A stretch of DNA of 64,000 bases from Tanypteryx hageni. Its lineage: Eukaryota; Arthropoda; Insecta; Odonata; Petaluridae. The stretch is from assembly GCA_028673005.1 (NCBI GenBank), contig CM054115.1, positions 191,030,370 through 191,094,369 of the forward strand, in the 5' to 3' direction. Every line of letters starts with the position of its first letter. Position 1 is the stretch's first letter. Of this stretch, positions 13,497 to 25,514 are shown piece after piece. Below the pieces are notes generated by a model. That model saw only the letters and a program-made list of their open reading frames with translations, ran no database searches and was not told the origin of the DNA. The position numbers were made by a program, and so were the translations under genes.

Positions 13497-14167
13497 TTAA
13501 TGGTTTTTGAACCATGTATTAGTCACTACAAGGTCATTATTGATGCAGAATTCTACGAGTATCTCCCCTCCTCGATTTCTTTTCCTAATTCCGTATTGCC
13601 CGACAACATTTTCTTCCTGTCCTTCTCCGATTATGCTGTTCAAATCTCCCATTATTATGCAGTTTATCTTTCCTCTTCCGTCTTCTTCGTAAATTTCATT
13701 AATTTGCTTATAAACCTCATCGATTTCATCATCTTCATGAGCTGACGTTGGTATATATATCTGGATTATCAGAATTTCCTCTGGGACTGCTTTTAGCTTT
13801 ATTGCCATCAGTCTATCGTTCGTTGCTATTATCTTTGTCACCCTTTTCATCATGTCTTTCCTAAGTACCAGAGCTACTCCCCTTTCCCCACTATTTCCTC
13901 CAGAATAAACTACCGTGAATTCTTCCGAGTCGAACTGTCCTTCTCCCTCCCATCTAGTTTCGCTTAGTCCTATAATGTCAACTCTATTTCTTCTTTCAAG
14001 TTCTCTAGCTTTCCCGCTTTTCTCATAGTTCTTACGTTCCAAGTCCCTATTCGTAAATTACTTTCGACAAATGTTTTCCTCAAGGCAGTTTCCGCCCGGA
14101 GATCCGATTGGGGGACAATTTTACCTCCGAATTGTTTTACTCGAGAGAACTCATATTGTTCAACCAT
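13497..14167 (-). pseudogene. RTE-like LINE endonuclease (EEP/APE type), broken
   Basis: Two overlapping minus-strand frames make one apurinic-like endonuclease domain. The first (14167-13970) has RIGTWNVRTM, the N-terminal strand with the metal-binding Asn. The second (14042-13497) has VDIIGLSETRWEGEGQ (catalytic Glu), SGERGVALVLRKDM, IIQIYIPTSAHEDDEID and NCIIMGDLNSIIG (Asp/Asn pair). One frameshift separates the two. The domain would nick target DNA to start target-primed reverse transcription. It lies directly upstream of the RT remnants, so the copy is close to full length, although inactive. Confidence 0.85.
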
Positions 14168-14199
14168 ATAATGATTACTAGGGATTGTAATGTGGTAGT

Positions 14200-14470
14200 T
14201 TCCTTCTTGCTTTCCACATCGCAGTACTGTAGCCGTTCAATTAGTCCTGATCACGCCTACAGCTGTATTGGATATAGTCCCAACCTACATCATTTGCTTT
14301 CGGCTCTATACCATACTGACAGTACTGCTGCCTACTGCCAGGCACTGATGATAGTTTTTTCAAATTAAACCTCCATTCGAGGGGTTTGAACCCCCGAACT
14401 TTGCAATAGAAATCCGACACGCTAAGCACTACACCATCAGTGCTTCTTATCTTATAACAATACAATAACT
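14200..14470 (-). mobile_element. tRNA-like SINE candidate
   Basis: On the minus strand, 14443-14378 has a tRNA-like outline: GCACTGATGGTGTAGTGCTTAG (A-box-like), then GGGGGTTCAAACCCC (B-box and T arm). The acceptor and anticodon stems pair poorly, so this is not a functional tRNA. It is followed by about 170 bp of unrelated body sequence, a usual SINE layout. It lies between the LINE endonuclease and the hAT transposase. Confidence 0.4.
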
Positions 14471-14763
14471 ATAGGTAGACCGTACTCAAAAGAACCTGCG
14501 CCGTATCCTACCCCTCCAGTTGGCCCAGGCACGTCTCGTTTCCCCTCCTTAACCCCACTACAGGACTACAGCAACTTCAATCAATTACAATGTATGAAAT
14601 TGTACTTGTTGTTGAAACTTGTTAGTCTGTTTTGGCCGTTCCGTCAGACCTGAATTCGTTATTTTCATCTTTGTTTTTTTCGTTAATTTCATATTAGTAT
14701 TTTTATATTCGGATATATGATGAGACATCGGATATTAAAATTTAGAATACCCATATTATCGAC

Positions 14764-16654
14764 ATGGATAAAAGGCTAATAATAGCTAAACGATCAGCAA
14801 GTGATGAGGGTCAGGACGATAGTCCAACTAGTGAGATGTTAAAAAAGACGAAAACAAGCTACCAGCCTAGTGAACTGAAAACAAAAACTTTCATGGAATT
14901 AGCAGAGTCATCGCAGTTCAAACCGGAGAAAAAGGTCAGGAAATATAAAAAAAATACATGAAGGATAGTTTCACTAACACTGTCATTGATAATTAAGAAC
15001 GCCTGAGGTGTGTAATATTTTTAGAAATATTATCCTGTGAGAGTATGAAACCAACCAAGCTCAGGAGACTGAAACATAGCATTCTTATTTAATGAACAAG
15101 GATCAAACTTTTATCAAAAGACATGCGACTGCATTAGAAATGCAGAAATTTTTTATGAGCAAGCATACAACAGTTCTGGAAAAAGCGTTAAGGGCGTCAT
15201 TAAAAGTTTCATATTTGATTGGAAAAACAATGAAACCGCATAATAATGGTGAAACTCTCGTTTTTCCTGCCGCAATGAAAATGTCTTCGATTATGCATAG
15301 CGAAATATATGGTAACGATTTAAAATGCATTTCTTTATCAAGAGATACTGTATCACGGTGTATCACAGTACTCGCGGATAATATAAAATTACAACTGTTA
15401 AATAGATTGAAAGATTCCTCAAATTTCGCAATTTAGTTGGACGAGTCAACTGATGTTGCTAAACTTGCTCAGCTTCTTGTTTATGATAGATACCGTTACG
15501 ATATTCATATTTTGGAAGACTTTTTACTCTGCCTGGTGAGGAAATTTTCAGTGTTGTCAATAAGATTTTCCAAACAAACCCGCTTTTATGGTCCAATTGC
15601 GTAGCGATTTGCATAGATGGTACAAATGCATTACTTGGAAAAAACATTGGATTTAAGGCTAAAGTTAAAGAGATTGCTCCACATATAACTTTTTACCGCT
15701 GCATGATACACAGAAAATCCTGCAAAATCACTAGAGCCAAGTTCAAATAAATTATTGCAGGAAACTGGTCAATTTTATTAAGGTGGAAGCTTTAAATAGT
15801 AGATTGTTTACGATGCTGTGCAATGAAATCGGATTTGATTTTAATAAACTTCTTCTCCACACTGAAGTAAGATGGTTGTCACGTGGAAAAATGCTTCAAC
15901 GCTTGCTTGATCTGAATGGCGAAGTTGGGATATTTCTTCTGGATAACCATTACAAACTATCTCAACATTTCTTGGACGAAAAAAGGCTGGCAATTCTTAG
16001 CTACCTTGCTGATATTTTCGGAAAACTAGACGATCTAAATGTGAGCTTGCAGGGTCGACGTACACACATTTTAACCCTCAGCGACAAGGTAGAATATTTT
16101 AAAAAGAAAATGGCTTTATAGAAAAATGAAATTACACAAGATAATTTTGAAATGTTTTCATATCTATCTGATTTTATTTCAAACAATATTGATTTACATG
16201 AAATTAAAACTATAATTTCAACTCATCTGAAAAATCAAATAGAAAAATTTGATGTACGATTTGAAAAATTTCTAGAAAAAGATTTGGGATGGATCCGTAA
16301 CTTTTTTTCTTTTGATATATCGAGTTCGAATAACAACACCCTCAAAAAAGAGAACACTTCATTGAGTTATCATGTGTCGAAAATCTACACAAAAGATTTA
16401 AAAATATGACAACAGAAATGTTTTGGATTTCCGTCAAAAGTGAGTATCCAGAGATTTCAAAAAAGCTCTAATATTACTACTTACTTTCGGCTCAACATAT
16501 CTATGCGAAACTACTTTTTCTTGTCTCACTACAATCAAGATAAAGCATCGTTTTAGACTTAAGGTAGAACCAGACATACAATTGGCAATTTCAAATATAT
16601 AACTAAATATCGATGAAATTACACCAACTATCAAGGCTCAGGTTTCACATTAAA
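14764..16654 (+). pseudogene. hAT transposase, broken (ZBED/SCAND3-like)
   Basis: Fragments appear in order on the + strand. There is a lysine-rich N-terminus at 14764-14961. At 15092-15470 lies KRHATALEMQKFFM, then an LDESTDVAKLAQLL motif whose preceding codon is a stop. At 15783-16121 lies HTEVRWLSRGKMLQRLLDL, the conserved RW motif of hAT enzymes. At 16152-16409 is a helical segment (FSYLSDFI to DLGWIRNFF), and the C-terminal dimerisation region follows in broken frames to about 16654. At least three stops or frameshifts occur. The zinc-finger/BED domain is not clearly visible. Sequence character matches the hAT group that gave rise to ZBED/SCAND3-like proteins. Confidence 0.85.
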
Positions 16655-16868
16655 TGTAATCATTTTATTAATGTTATATATATTATTAATATTTTTTATT
16701 CTTTATACTGTACCCCTTTAATTGCATAATATAATAAATATTATTCAAAACCTATAAATGACGTATTTTTCACATTTTTCCCTAGGAAAATAGATGGGGG
16801 TCGCATGTGGTTGACATCTAAATTTAGGGGTCGCGAGTAGGAAAAGGTGGCGCATCCCTGGTATAGGA

Positions 16869-17144
16869 TCTGTGTGAAGACATATATATCAAGCCAACTA
16901 CAGGCAATATGGAATATAAAACAAAATATTTTAGCATTAAGAGGTAAAATTTCTTAAAAGGGCAAATAGGCAATATCTATTTATCGCGCATATTTTCTTG
17001 AATTTGAATACCAAGAACGTTGCTAGAAAACAATCCGTCTTAAGTAAACACAAACATCCTCTTTCAACTTCCAATTAGTCGAAAGTGTAGGCCGCTTATT
17101 AATTCGGAGCAGACGAATAATCCAAGAGATACAAGGGAAGAGAC
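16869..17144. other. Spacer, nothing recognised
   Basis: AT-rich sequence between the hAT right flank and a CT tract; no feature could be supported. Confidence 0.4.
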
Positions 17145-17630
17145 TCTCTAAGATAGAGTAAGAGAGAGGGTTATATGAAAAAGGAGAGAGAAATGCTCAT
17201 TTGCCGGAGATGAGAGAGACGTTATGCTCGGGACAAACGCACAGCCCCTTTTTCCCTCCTCTCTCTCTGTCTCCATTTCTCCCTTTCTCTCTCTCTCCCC
17301 CTCACTCCCTCTCTCCCTTTCTCTCTCTCTCTCACTCCCTCTCTCTCCCTCTCGTTCCCTCTCTCTCCCTCTCTCTCTCCATCTCTCTCCCTCTCTCTTC
17401 CTCTCTCTTCCGCTCTCTTCCTCTCTCTCCCTCACTCTCCCTCTCCCTCCCTTTCTCTCCCTCTCTCTCCCTCTCTCTCCCTCTCTTCCCCTCTCTCTCC
17501 CTCTCTCTATCCAATCTCTCCTTTTCTCATAATTCACCTCCAGCCCCATTCCGCCTAATCCATTCTTCTTCCCCTCTGTCCGCCACCCTCCCACTCCCCC
17601 TCCTTTCTCTCCTTCACTCTCAGTTAATTT
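17145..17630. repeat. CT-rich (polypyrimidine) satellite tract
   Basis: CTCTCTCCCTCTCTC-type repeats, pyrimidine on the + strand. Ser/Leu/Pro-rich and Arg/Glu-rich frames open on opposite strands are artefacts of the unit. Confidence 0.9.
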
Positions 17631-18530
17631 AATTGTTCACTCCATGCATGACACAGCGTACGATTCGTGGTTCACAAATTTAGCGCTCGGTTTAAGGTTA
17701 TTTGTTTTATTTTTTCGCCCATCAATATCCTAAACAAATTTTCCGACCGATGAAAGTTTATCCACTTTATTGGAGTGAGTGTTTACATTAAGAATTGATA
17801 AGCAACAAAGAAAATATTCTACACAGCACAATGACTCACGGATGCGAAAGATACTGTTTGAAAACTTTAAAGTTGATTAAACCTCAAAGAAATCAGTATG
17901 TATAGAACATGACTCATTTTGGTATTTGTCCTTTTAGCATTAAATGCGCCGCAAAAAAAGCATACTGAAAAACATAGTGCAGTAAAATTACACATAATGA
18001 GACATTAAAAATAGCAAAATCTATTTATTAATTTATAATATTTAGACATGATGGTGACCATACATAGCGGAAATTCAGAGAATGTCCCGGATTTTGACAT
18101 GACGTCCCGGTGTCTCGAGAAAATTCATCGGGACTCCCATTTGTCCCGGATTATTTGTTTCTACCTTAAAAAGCCTCTCCAATCATTGGAAAATGCCAAA
18201 TATGACATGACTCTTCGTCTTTAATGAACTTTGTAATAAAAGCAATTGTAATTGAGGTTCTTGTCCGCAAAATACTCGCCTCCGATGACGATGTATTTGC
18301 TCGACTCTCCGTTGCACTTTAATCTCTCTTCCGCGCAATTTTTATCGAATTATATCGTTGCTGCTCCCATTACTTACAACTTGGCTGGGATACTGTATGC
18401 TGTATATATGATCCAACACACTTATGTGTTGGTGGATCCCATTACCAGCTCTGCTATTAATGGTAAGCGATGCAATTACAACTAGCTCTTTTAAGCGATT
18501 GGCCGCTATTATCGGGCAACTGAAAAGTCC
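17631..18530. other. Spacer with a possible hAT end at 18052-18150
   Basis: Mostly AT-rich. Around 18052-18150 the sequence GGTGACCATA followed by several GTCCCGG motifs resembles terminal regions of hAT-type elements, but no partner end or target duplication was found. A short palindrome, CCAACACACTTATGTGTTGG, lies near 18413. No gene was recognised. Confidence 0.35.
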
Positions 18531-19423
18531 CTCACTCCAGTCGAGGTCGCTTGTTAGGAGGGAGGGATTCCAGTGAGTCTATGCTGGCGATGGGTCGCTT
18601 ATAGAGGTCCCACCACCTAGCCCGGATCTCGCCGAGCGCATTCACCTCTCGGTGCTGGGAGGCTGCCGTCTTCGCGTAGAATTCCCTCGACATCCTCGGC
18701 AAGAGGACGTCCAGTGATTCCACCCTCCCGTCTTCGTGCAACCGGCTGACAGACTCGTCGGTGACGAAGTTAGTCATCCTACCCAGCTGTTGGGTGGTGG
18801 AGTGCCCCTCTCGGAAGCCGAACTGCTCGTCCGGGAGAATTCCCTTCTCGCTGAGGATGACCTCCACTGGCTTCCGGAGCAGACGCTCAAAGATCTTCCC
18901 GACGCCAGCCAGGAGCGAGATTGGACGGATGTCTCCGGGACCAACCTCCGTCCCTGGCTTCTTCGGAATGCACGATCTTTGCCCCTCTCCAGGCTGACAA
19001 AAAGTTTGGAATCCTGACGTAGCTGTTGTACACGGCGGTCAGGAATTCTATCTCTGCGACGGGGACCTGCCGCAGGACGACGTTGGGAATACTGTCGTCT
19101 CCCAGAGCTCTCCTCAACCCAAGGCAGCGAACCAGTGCCACGACATCGCCGCTCGTGAATCGAAGAATCTCCGCTTATGGCAGGGGATCTCGATCCAGCG
19201 ATCCCAGCACCGCTGCGATGTCCTCTTCCACCGCATCCAACTCAGCTGTGGCCGGATTGGAACAGAACACCCCCTCAAGGTATTCTGCCATCAATTCGGC
19301 CTTTTCCTCTGGGGAATTCGCGACGCAGTCCATCCGGACAATAAGGGAGATCCGCTTAGCCTCAAACAGCTCTTCCAGACCGTAAGGTCCTCCAGGGTGA
19401 GGGAGCGGAGACGATTCTCCCAC
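18531..19423 (-). pseudogene. Jockey-type RT with internally deleted catalytic core
   Basis: Minus-strand fragments from 19423 downward: an RT N-terminal segment (EEKAELMAEYLEGVF), then LRRALGDDSIPNVVLRQ, then fingers motif PDEQFGFREGHSTTQQLGRM. The same open frame (18867-18532) then passes straight into VLLPRMSREFYAKTAASQH and ends with PPNKRPRLE, which reads as the element's C-terminus. The whole palm with the two conserved aspartate motifs (F-D and YADD) is missing without a stop at the junction, so this looks like a clean in-frame internal deletion. Upstream frames also contain frameshifts. It cannot encode an active RT. Confidence 0.8.
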
Positions 19424-20348
19424 ACGTCAAAGCGCACGTCTTGCAGCATGCGCCTGACGGTCTTGGTCAGACCATCCAGCTGAAGCCTAAGATTCAGCGT
19501 CCGATGGCGATTCCACCGACGTCGGACGCTGTTTCGCCGGGTGATGGTCTCCCGGACGACTCGAGGCAGGGCGATGCGGACGGCCTTGGCGTTAACCACC
19601 TTAGGCACCGCAGCGTACATGGCCTGTTGGAAGGTGGAGGTGATGAGGTCGACCATCCTGTCTGCCTCATCCCTCGTCTCAGGTTGAGTCGGCACGACTG
19701 GCAACCTTTGCGCGATGAATTCACGGAAGTACCGCGAGTCGGCTCTCGCGAGGTCCAGATGCTGCTTTGGTGGGACTCGCACCGGCGAGTTACCCAGAAG
19801 TAGCTGGATCGGATTGTGATTCGAGGACAAGTCGCACAGTGAATGCATGCTCAAGGATCCCTGACGTTTTTGACGACAGCAACGTCGAGGACATCCCCGG
19901 AAGGCAGGAACGTCGGCTCTGTGGGGGCCAACACAGTCAGCACCTCCTCGTCTGCCAAGTCCCGCAGTCATGTGCCCCTCGGATTGGCGACTCTCGAATG
20001 CCAGCTGGCATGCTTGGCATTCAAGTCGCCGATGACAATTGAGGGGCAGCCGTCTCCGATGAGATCCATGACCTCGTCCGGGTCCCACGCCCTCCCCGGC
20101 GGGTAGTACGCCGAGGAGACTCTGATCCACCCAGAGTCGGTCAGCACGTCGGCAGACACGGCCTCCATCATCCCGTATGATCGCTCCCGGCAGGGTCGAT
20201 GCCTTACAGATCGATGGATCAATAATGCTGACCTACCCCGCTCCTGGCCCTCAGTCAGCTGGCTGGGCCTGTCGGCACGGTAGATCGACCAGCCGGGTAC
20301 CCTCCAGGAATCCGATGGGCGAAGGTGGGTCTCATTGATTGCGGCCAC
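19424..20348 (-). pseudogene. Jockey-type endonuclease and linker, frameshifted
   Basis: 20348-19968 encodes an EEP endonuclease: AAINETHLRPSDSW (catalytic Glu), GRSALLIHRSVRHRP, SSAYYPPG and SIVIGDLNAKHASWHS (Asp/Asn). The C-terminal part continues in another frame (about 20040-19840), with SSNHNPIQLLLG carrying the final D/NH-type motif as SSNHNP. The linker to RT follows (RNSVRRRWNRHRTLN). The order gag, endonuclease, RT is preserved on the minus strand. At least two frameshifts break the ORF. Confidence 0.8.
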
Positions 20349-20529
20349 GATGGCGTTATTTTCTTATAGAAACGCACGGAGATCATCCGTCTTCTTCTTC
20401 CCTCTCCGTGCGTTCCACTGGACGATTATGGAGCACCCTCTAGTCGCCATTATTAGGCGACGATGAGCGCTCCTTTACCAACTCCTTCAGCAGCGACAGG
20501 AGGAGTCGTCCGGACGTTGAGGAGATGTA

Positions 20530-22551
20530 TCACCTCAGCGACCAATAAATCATCGCCACCGTGGCCCAGAAGTAAGGGTCCATCTCGGACCCAGCGACCT
20601 CTGGCTCGACTACTCGTGGCAGACTAGTCTTTGCCGACGCGATGCCCTTTGAGGGGGTCACCACTTCCGCGGTAGGGGCGGTGAACTCTGTCCTCGCGGC
20701 AGCCTTTACATTTGGCTCGGCCAGGGGGGTCGTGGCCGTGGCGTGGCCGTCAACAACGGCCACACTCTCCACGTGCATGACCGATTCGGCCATCTTCTGC
20801 TCCCTGATCGCCAATTCCTTAGCAGCCCTCCTCCTTTGCTTCCGAAGGAAGGACATGGAGGGTGGAGCCGCTTGCTCCCGTTCTTCAACGGGAGCTTTAG
20901 CAGGGGGCGACCCCGAAGAAGAAGGGGTGGGAGCTGGGGCAGGTACAGCGGCGGGCCGCTGAACCTGCGTTTTGAGAGGGACCGAGGGAGTCGGGCCCTT
21001 CACCGCGGCGGAGTACGACCGCCCATCAATCGCCTTCGCATACTTGGCCTTAAAGAGGCCCGGTGCAGATTTGGGTGCCGGTTTCAACATCTTCTTCTGC
21101 TTTCCCTCCTCATACCTTTCGAAATAGACCGGGCACTATTTGTGCGAGGACGGGTGTTCGCTCTCGCAATAGGCGCACTTGGCCGGCTCTGTGGGTAGCT
21201 TGAGGTAGTCCACGCCCCTGTGCGGACGCGAACACTTGAAGCTTCTGACGTTGCATTGACACGCATGCGACGTGTGACCGAACCGCTCACAGTTGAAGCA
21301 CGTCAGTGGTCCGCGGCTGCCGCGGAAGTGCTCGACTTTGACAGAGCACCGGCACACGGGAGAGGAGCTCTGGGAGTTCTCTCCACGTTAACCACCAATC
21401 TCCCAATGAGGACCCTTTTTCCGTCCTCCATAGCTGTCATTTGCTGGACGTTTCTGAACACGAACTCCTTCGCGGTCAGGTCCGCCGACACGACCTCAGA
21501 CGTATAACGCCGCCCAACTCCCTTCAGGAGAAGGCGAATCCCCTGCACCGACTCCAGGAGCTGGGTATGGTACTGGACGCCTGCGTCGTCCATCACCTTG
21601 GTGACTGCCTTGTGGTGTTCCGCCTAATGAACCACCACTCTGGTGGAGGCCCGACGGACCTCCAGGTCATAGTTATCGCCAATGACATTACTCAGCTCAT
21701 TGGTGATGACCTTATTCGACACGATGCCGTACATCACGATCGGTGATACGCGCAATCGCGTCCTCGCTCCGCTGACGGAATTTCCGGCGTGACCTTTTTT
21801 ATGGGCCTTTCCACCGGTATCCCCGTTAGCACTCGAGGAAGTCTTCCTCCTCTTTGCCCTGCGACGGGTAACCTCCATGAACCCTCCCTCTTGGTCGTGA
21901 CTATCCTCGTCGGACGATCCGAGGATAGTAGCCGAGTGGTCGGCTAACGAGGCATCAGCGGGGCCGACTTCCTTCGTTACAGCGATTTTACGTTTGCCAC
22001 GGGTACCCTCCGTGGCGTCCATTGCCTCTGGGGCAACGGATTTTTGGCCCTGCAAATGGCCGTTTCCCGCCGCCACGCTCGGGGCCACTGCTACCCCCAA
22101 GTCCGATGCGGAGGAGAGCAGGACGTCCTACAAACTACCCGTGGGGACAGAGGCGCCGACGACGGCGACATTACCCTCTGCCAGAAGGGAGACTGGTGCT
22201 GTAGTGCCCATTTGCACTCCTCCAGAGGAGGCCTGTGCAAAACTTCCCAGCTTAGTTGAGGGGCCAGCTTCTTCGACCTCCAGGGTGGCAGCAGCTGGAG
22301 TCGATCTAGCAAGATCCCTCAACTCTTTTACGGTGACTTTCCCGAAGCCGCTGGGCCGGTCGACTTGGAGGCCCCCTGCATCAAGTGCAGCCGTAACAAC
22401 GAGCCCGCTCGGGCAAGCAGTAGTTTCTTCCGGCTGAGCCGGAGTCCCTAGTGACGAGCCGCTGGGCGGACACAACCGGGCGAGGGAGATTTGGAGGCCC
22501 CTTCTTTAAGGGCAGCCAACACCGCAGACCCACTCAGGGGACTGGCCATGG
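20530..22551 (-). pseudogene. Jockey-type gag-like ORF1, frameshifted
   Basis: ORF1 appears to start at the ATG at about 22549 (MASPLSGSAVLAALKEG) and runs through several shifted frames. 22475-22128 is an Ala/Pro/Ser-rich N-region. 22100-21624 contains a basic patch VTRRRAKRRKTSSS and then RLRVSPIVMYGIVSNKVI. 21596-21303 continues the central domain. 21357-21136 has zinc knuckles LTCFNCERFGHTSHACQC and PAKCAYCESEHPSSHK, the CCHC pattern of Jockey gag proteins. 21090-20530 is a Pro/Ala-rich tail. GC content is distinctly higher than the surroundings. Gag would bind element RNA. Four or more breaks make it non-functional. Confidence 0.82.
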
Positions 22552-22840
22552 TGGCCGAAAAAAATGGTGGATGCCCTTTTCAGGGCCACAACCTAAGCAA
22601 GAACTAGCCTCAGATGGCTAGTCCAGGCAGTTGGAGACCACCGAGTAAGAAGAAGGGGCTACTTAGCTTTCCCTCGGCAGCCACAACCAGCAAGATGGAG
22701 CGAGAGTCTCCAATTTACAGCAAACCGCACTGGGGGCTTGCTGCAAACAATCGACGAGTTTTTGAGAGAACTATCGGAATAGCCAATCAAATAACTCAGG
22801 GCTCTCGGCGAGCATCTTGGCTGGGATTGCACATATGACT

Positions 22841-23734
22841 TATAATTTGCAACGCGCGATCCGTAGCGGATACTGGTCCTTAGTGCACCTGTATCATTTG
22901 TGTAATGCAGATTGCTGCGCTTTAGTGAACAAGTAGTGAATTATTGTTAGCACTTACAGGTACGCCACGAGTTATATTAATTAGAAGAAGAAATTTTAAA
23001 TTTTTGTCACGGGTAAAAGGAAGTGTGTTTTCAGTGAAAATTTACAAAAAAAATGTTCTTTTATAAAGAATTGGGAGCATGATGAAAAAGCTGAGTGCTG
23101 CGTGTGTGGTGCTGTATTTTCAATGGTGCATGAGGTACTATCGGATAGGTATTAATGATAATTTAAAATGGAATAAGAACGGAAATTCGGTGCTGTTTCT
23201 AAGCTCCAGCTTGCAGCCAAGAACTCACAAGCTTCATTTTTACAGAGGAGCCTGATACAGAAGTATTGCAAATTCCTTATAAACTACGTGAAAAAACGAT
23301 TACAGTTTGCAAGATGTGATTTTCCGCTGGTGTTTTCTATAACGCAGTACACTCGGAAGTCGAGAGATTTTCTTGAGATGTGGAAGTAGCAGTTGTCAAA
23401 ATATAACCTATCACATACTTCAATTTGTACAGAACGAACCGTGCAATTGTTTGTTATTTTATAAATATACGATATGCAATATTATTGCTTTCTCAGATGA
23501 CTCTTTGTTTAAGTTTATACCTAGCGATTGAACAAATGCCGAAATCATTTGAAGCTCTAAAGATTTTTAATTTCAGAAGAAAAGCTGCCATAATTTATTG
23601 TCATTTTTCACACAACCGTGCATACATTTTATGCATAGTATAGTTGTATTTTAATATATTTAGTTTAATAGAAGTAATGATATGTTTAAAAGAGACGATT
23701 GTTTTCAAGATCGTACCACAGAGATTGAGAAATT
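22841..23734. other. Spacer, nothing recognised
   Basis: AT-rich with short broken frames; no domain could be assigned. Confidence 0.4.
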
Positions 23735-24500
23735 GTGCATAGTTTTGGAACCGGAAATTCCCGTTCCCAGTTTTCGAGAATTTACTCGGTATTTCTTATT
23801 CTCGATTTCCTGAAAATCTTTTTAATGATTTCCGGGAATTGTTTGTTTTAATATTGTGCCTAATCAATCTTTTTCAGAACTACCTTAATAGCTGGTTTTT
23901 TAGATATTCCTCCGAATTTCAACCCCAAATGTAAAACTATCAAAATTATTGTTGATGGTTTGCATTTTATGCTTATTGTACCAATAGAATTTCTGATGAA
24001 TACTAAATATATTTTCAGTTAATGCAATTTAGTAACTGATTTATTAGGAGTTTGAGATTAAGGATCACGTTGCGTTTCTCGCTGTTAATTTGATTTTAAT
24101 CGAACGCTAATATAATGTCAAAATGGCTTCTTCTCGCAACCGTGAATGTCGTTATTAAAAAAGCTCCAAAGGTAATGGTTGCATGAATCTGAAACTAGGC
24201 ACCGAAGTAAACTACCTCACCCTCCTTATCTTCTTCCTTCCCACATCCTTCCTCCCCTAATCGACCAAATTAGCACCTCTGACCAAGTGAATTAAGTACA
24301 TTTGTATAAACTAAGGAGATGCCCATCGAAATTCTAAGGGAAAGCTTTTTATGAAATTTAGTGAATAGATGAGATTATTCAAATCAATGGTACCCAATGA
24401 CACCAAACCGGCAACAATGCAAATCACTAAGAATGCGTCAAATTCTCGCGTTAAAAACTGATCTGTTGATCGATTCGACGCATATTTAAAAATCGATTTA
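23735..24500 (+). repeat. Dispersed repeat family B, copy 1
   Basis: About 765 bp that recurs in reverse complement at 34085-34815 and in part, same orientation, at about 57135-57320. Shared blocks include GGAACCGG, TTATTAGGAGTTTGAGATTAAGGAT, GCGTTTCTCGCTGTTAAT, GACCAAATTAG and ATGCAAATCACTAAGAATG. It contains a short polypyrimidine stretch (CTTCTTCCTTCC) conserved between copies. No coding capacity or TIR was seen, so the class is unknown. Confidence 0.6.
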
Positions 24501-24977
24501 AGGAAAACAAACATTCGCTCTTTAGGCGTTCGTAGGTTCAAGCCTTGAACTTTTACCATCACTCTAAGTGATTTCAACCACTTTTTACAAAGATAGGGAA
24601 CAGGGCGGAAAGAAGATCTGAGGTACCCCGCCAGCGGTAATCCCCTTATCAAACCACCCGCCCGAAGGAGACGTTTTTAGCCTTAGCAGGACGACTCCCG
24701 ACAGGGTTCATTGTACAAATTACAACATTCTATAATCACTTTAAACTATTACACTACACCACACGCACGCACAACACTCACTACACACCTATAGGGCAAA
24801 TTGGAAACCTGTCACAAACGCTCAAGGATGGCGCATAACGAACTTTGTGACCGATCGTAAAGTCTGGAAGCGGGTAGGACAGGTGAAAAATGAACAATAC
24901 ACTCGGACCGCTTCCCAAAAAACACGAATACACCACATCACATGCCCAAACACTAACTACAAAACAACCCTTTCCCT
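24501..24977 (+). other. Probable 5' region of Jockey-like LINE
   Basis: Sequence between family B repeat and the first gag codon. It contains short ACAC-rich runs (24750-24790) and no domain. It may be partly the 5' UTR of the LINE that begins coding at 24978. Confidence 0.35.
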
Positions 24978-25514
24978 ATGAGCACCAGAGCGGGCAAAAA
25001 ATTTAGCCACATTTCAACAGATGACGCAGATGCTGATACTGACAGCAAGAAGGGAACTTTCAAAATCCAAAGACTTAAAAGCAAAAGCCACAAAGGAAAA
25101 CGCACAGCTTCCACAACTCAAGTTACTACGAACAACAGATACGATTCCCTATCAGAAAGAGAAAGCAAACATGAGGAAACTGCAGAATTTGCAGAATTAC
25201 CCCCTCCCGTTAAATTTCCGATTACAGTAAACACCAAAGACTTCCTTGAGAAATTACACCAAAAGGCGAAACATGGCATTAAAACCAAATTTCAACGCGA
25301 GGAAGTGGTAGTTCTAACAAAGGACGCAGCTGACTACGCGACTGCAAAACAGGAACTGACAGAAAGTAAATGCGAGTATTACACTCACGGGAGCAGGAAA
25401 GACAGAACGGAAAAATTAGTTTTAAAGGACAATCACCCAGAATTTTCTACCGAAGACAAAAATTCTACTTTTATAGGGAAGCTACGAGCCACTTTAAGTA
25501 ATACAAATCCATAA
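24978..25514 (+). pseudogene. Jockey-like gag ORF1, N-terminal part
   Basis: A 178-codon frame from MSTRAGKKFSH. The N-terminus is Lys/Ser-rich and disordered. It is followed by LPPPVKFPITVNTKDFLEKL and an RNA-binding-like fold with DAADYATAKQELTESKCEYY and a KDRTEKLVLK segment, the pattern of LINE gag proteins upstream of their zinc knuckles. The frame ends at 25514, but zinc-knuckle remnants (SMQCYN-C, then TAL-C pattern) continue in other frames to about 25800, so this is a truncated ORF1 and not a host gene. It lies upstream of an endonuclease remnant on the same strand. Confidence 0.7.

Larger units (their letters stand above)
11051..16868 (+). mobile_element. hAT transposon, composite, with 8-bp TSD
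   Basis: The octamer GTATAGGA occurs at 11051-11058 and again, exactly, at 16861-16868. Between them the element begins AGGTTGCGCTACC and ends GGTGGCGCATCCCTG; the two ends are imperfect inverted repeats. Both sub-termini carry the GGGGTCGCG motif. An 8-bp duplication is the hallmark of hAT transposition, and a decayed hAT transposase frame lies at 14764-16654 in the same orientation. The left part is occupied by an antisense RTE-like LINE (11160-14167) and a tRNA-like SINE (about 14200-14470), so the original hAT was probably nearer 2.5 kb. All coding parts are broken; the element is dead. Confidence 0.8.
18531..22840 (-). mobile_element. Jockey-clade non-LTR retrotransposon, internally deleted
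   Basis: Gag with CCHC knuckles, an EEP endonuclease and the two ends of RT are collinear on the minus strand, the standard Jockey order. The sequence from about 22552 to 22840 is GC-rich like the element and may be its 5' UTR. No target-site duplication was identified. Higher GC than all flanking DNA marks its limits. Confidence 0.75.
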
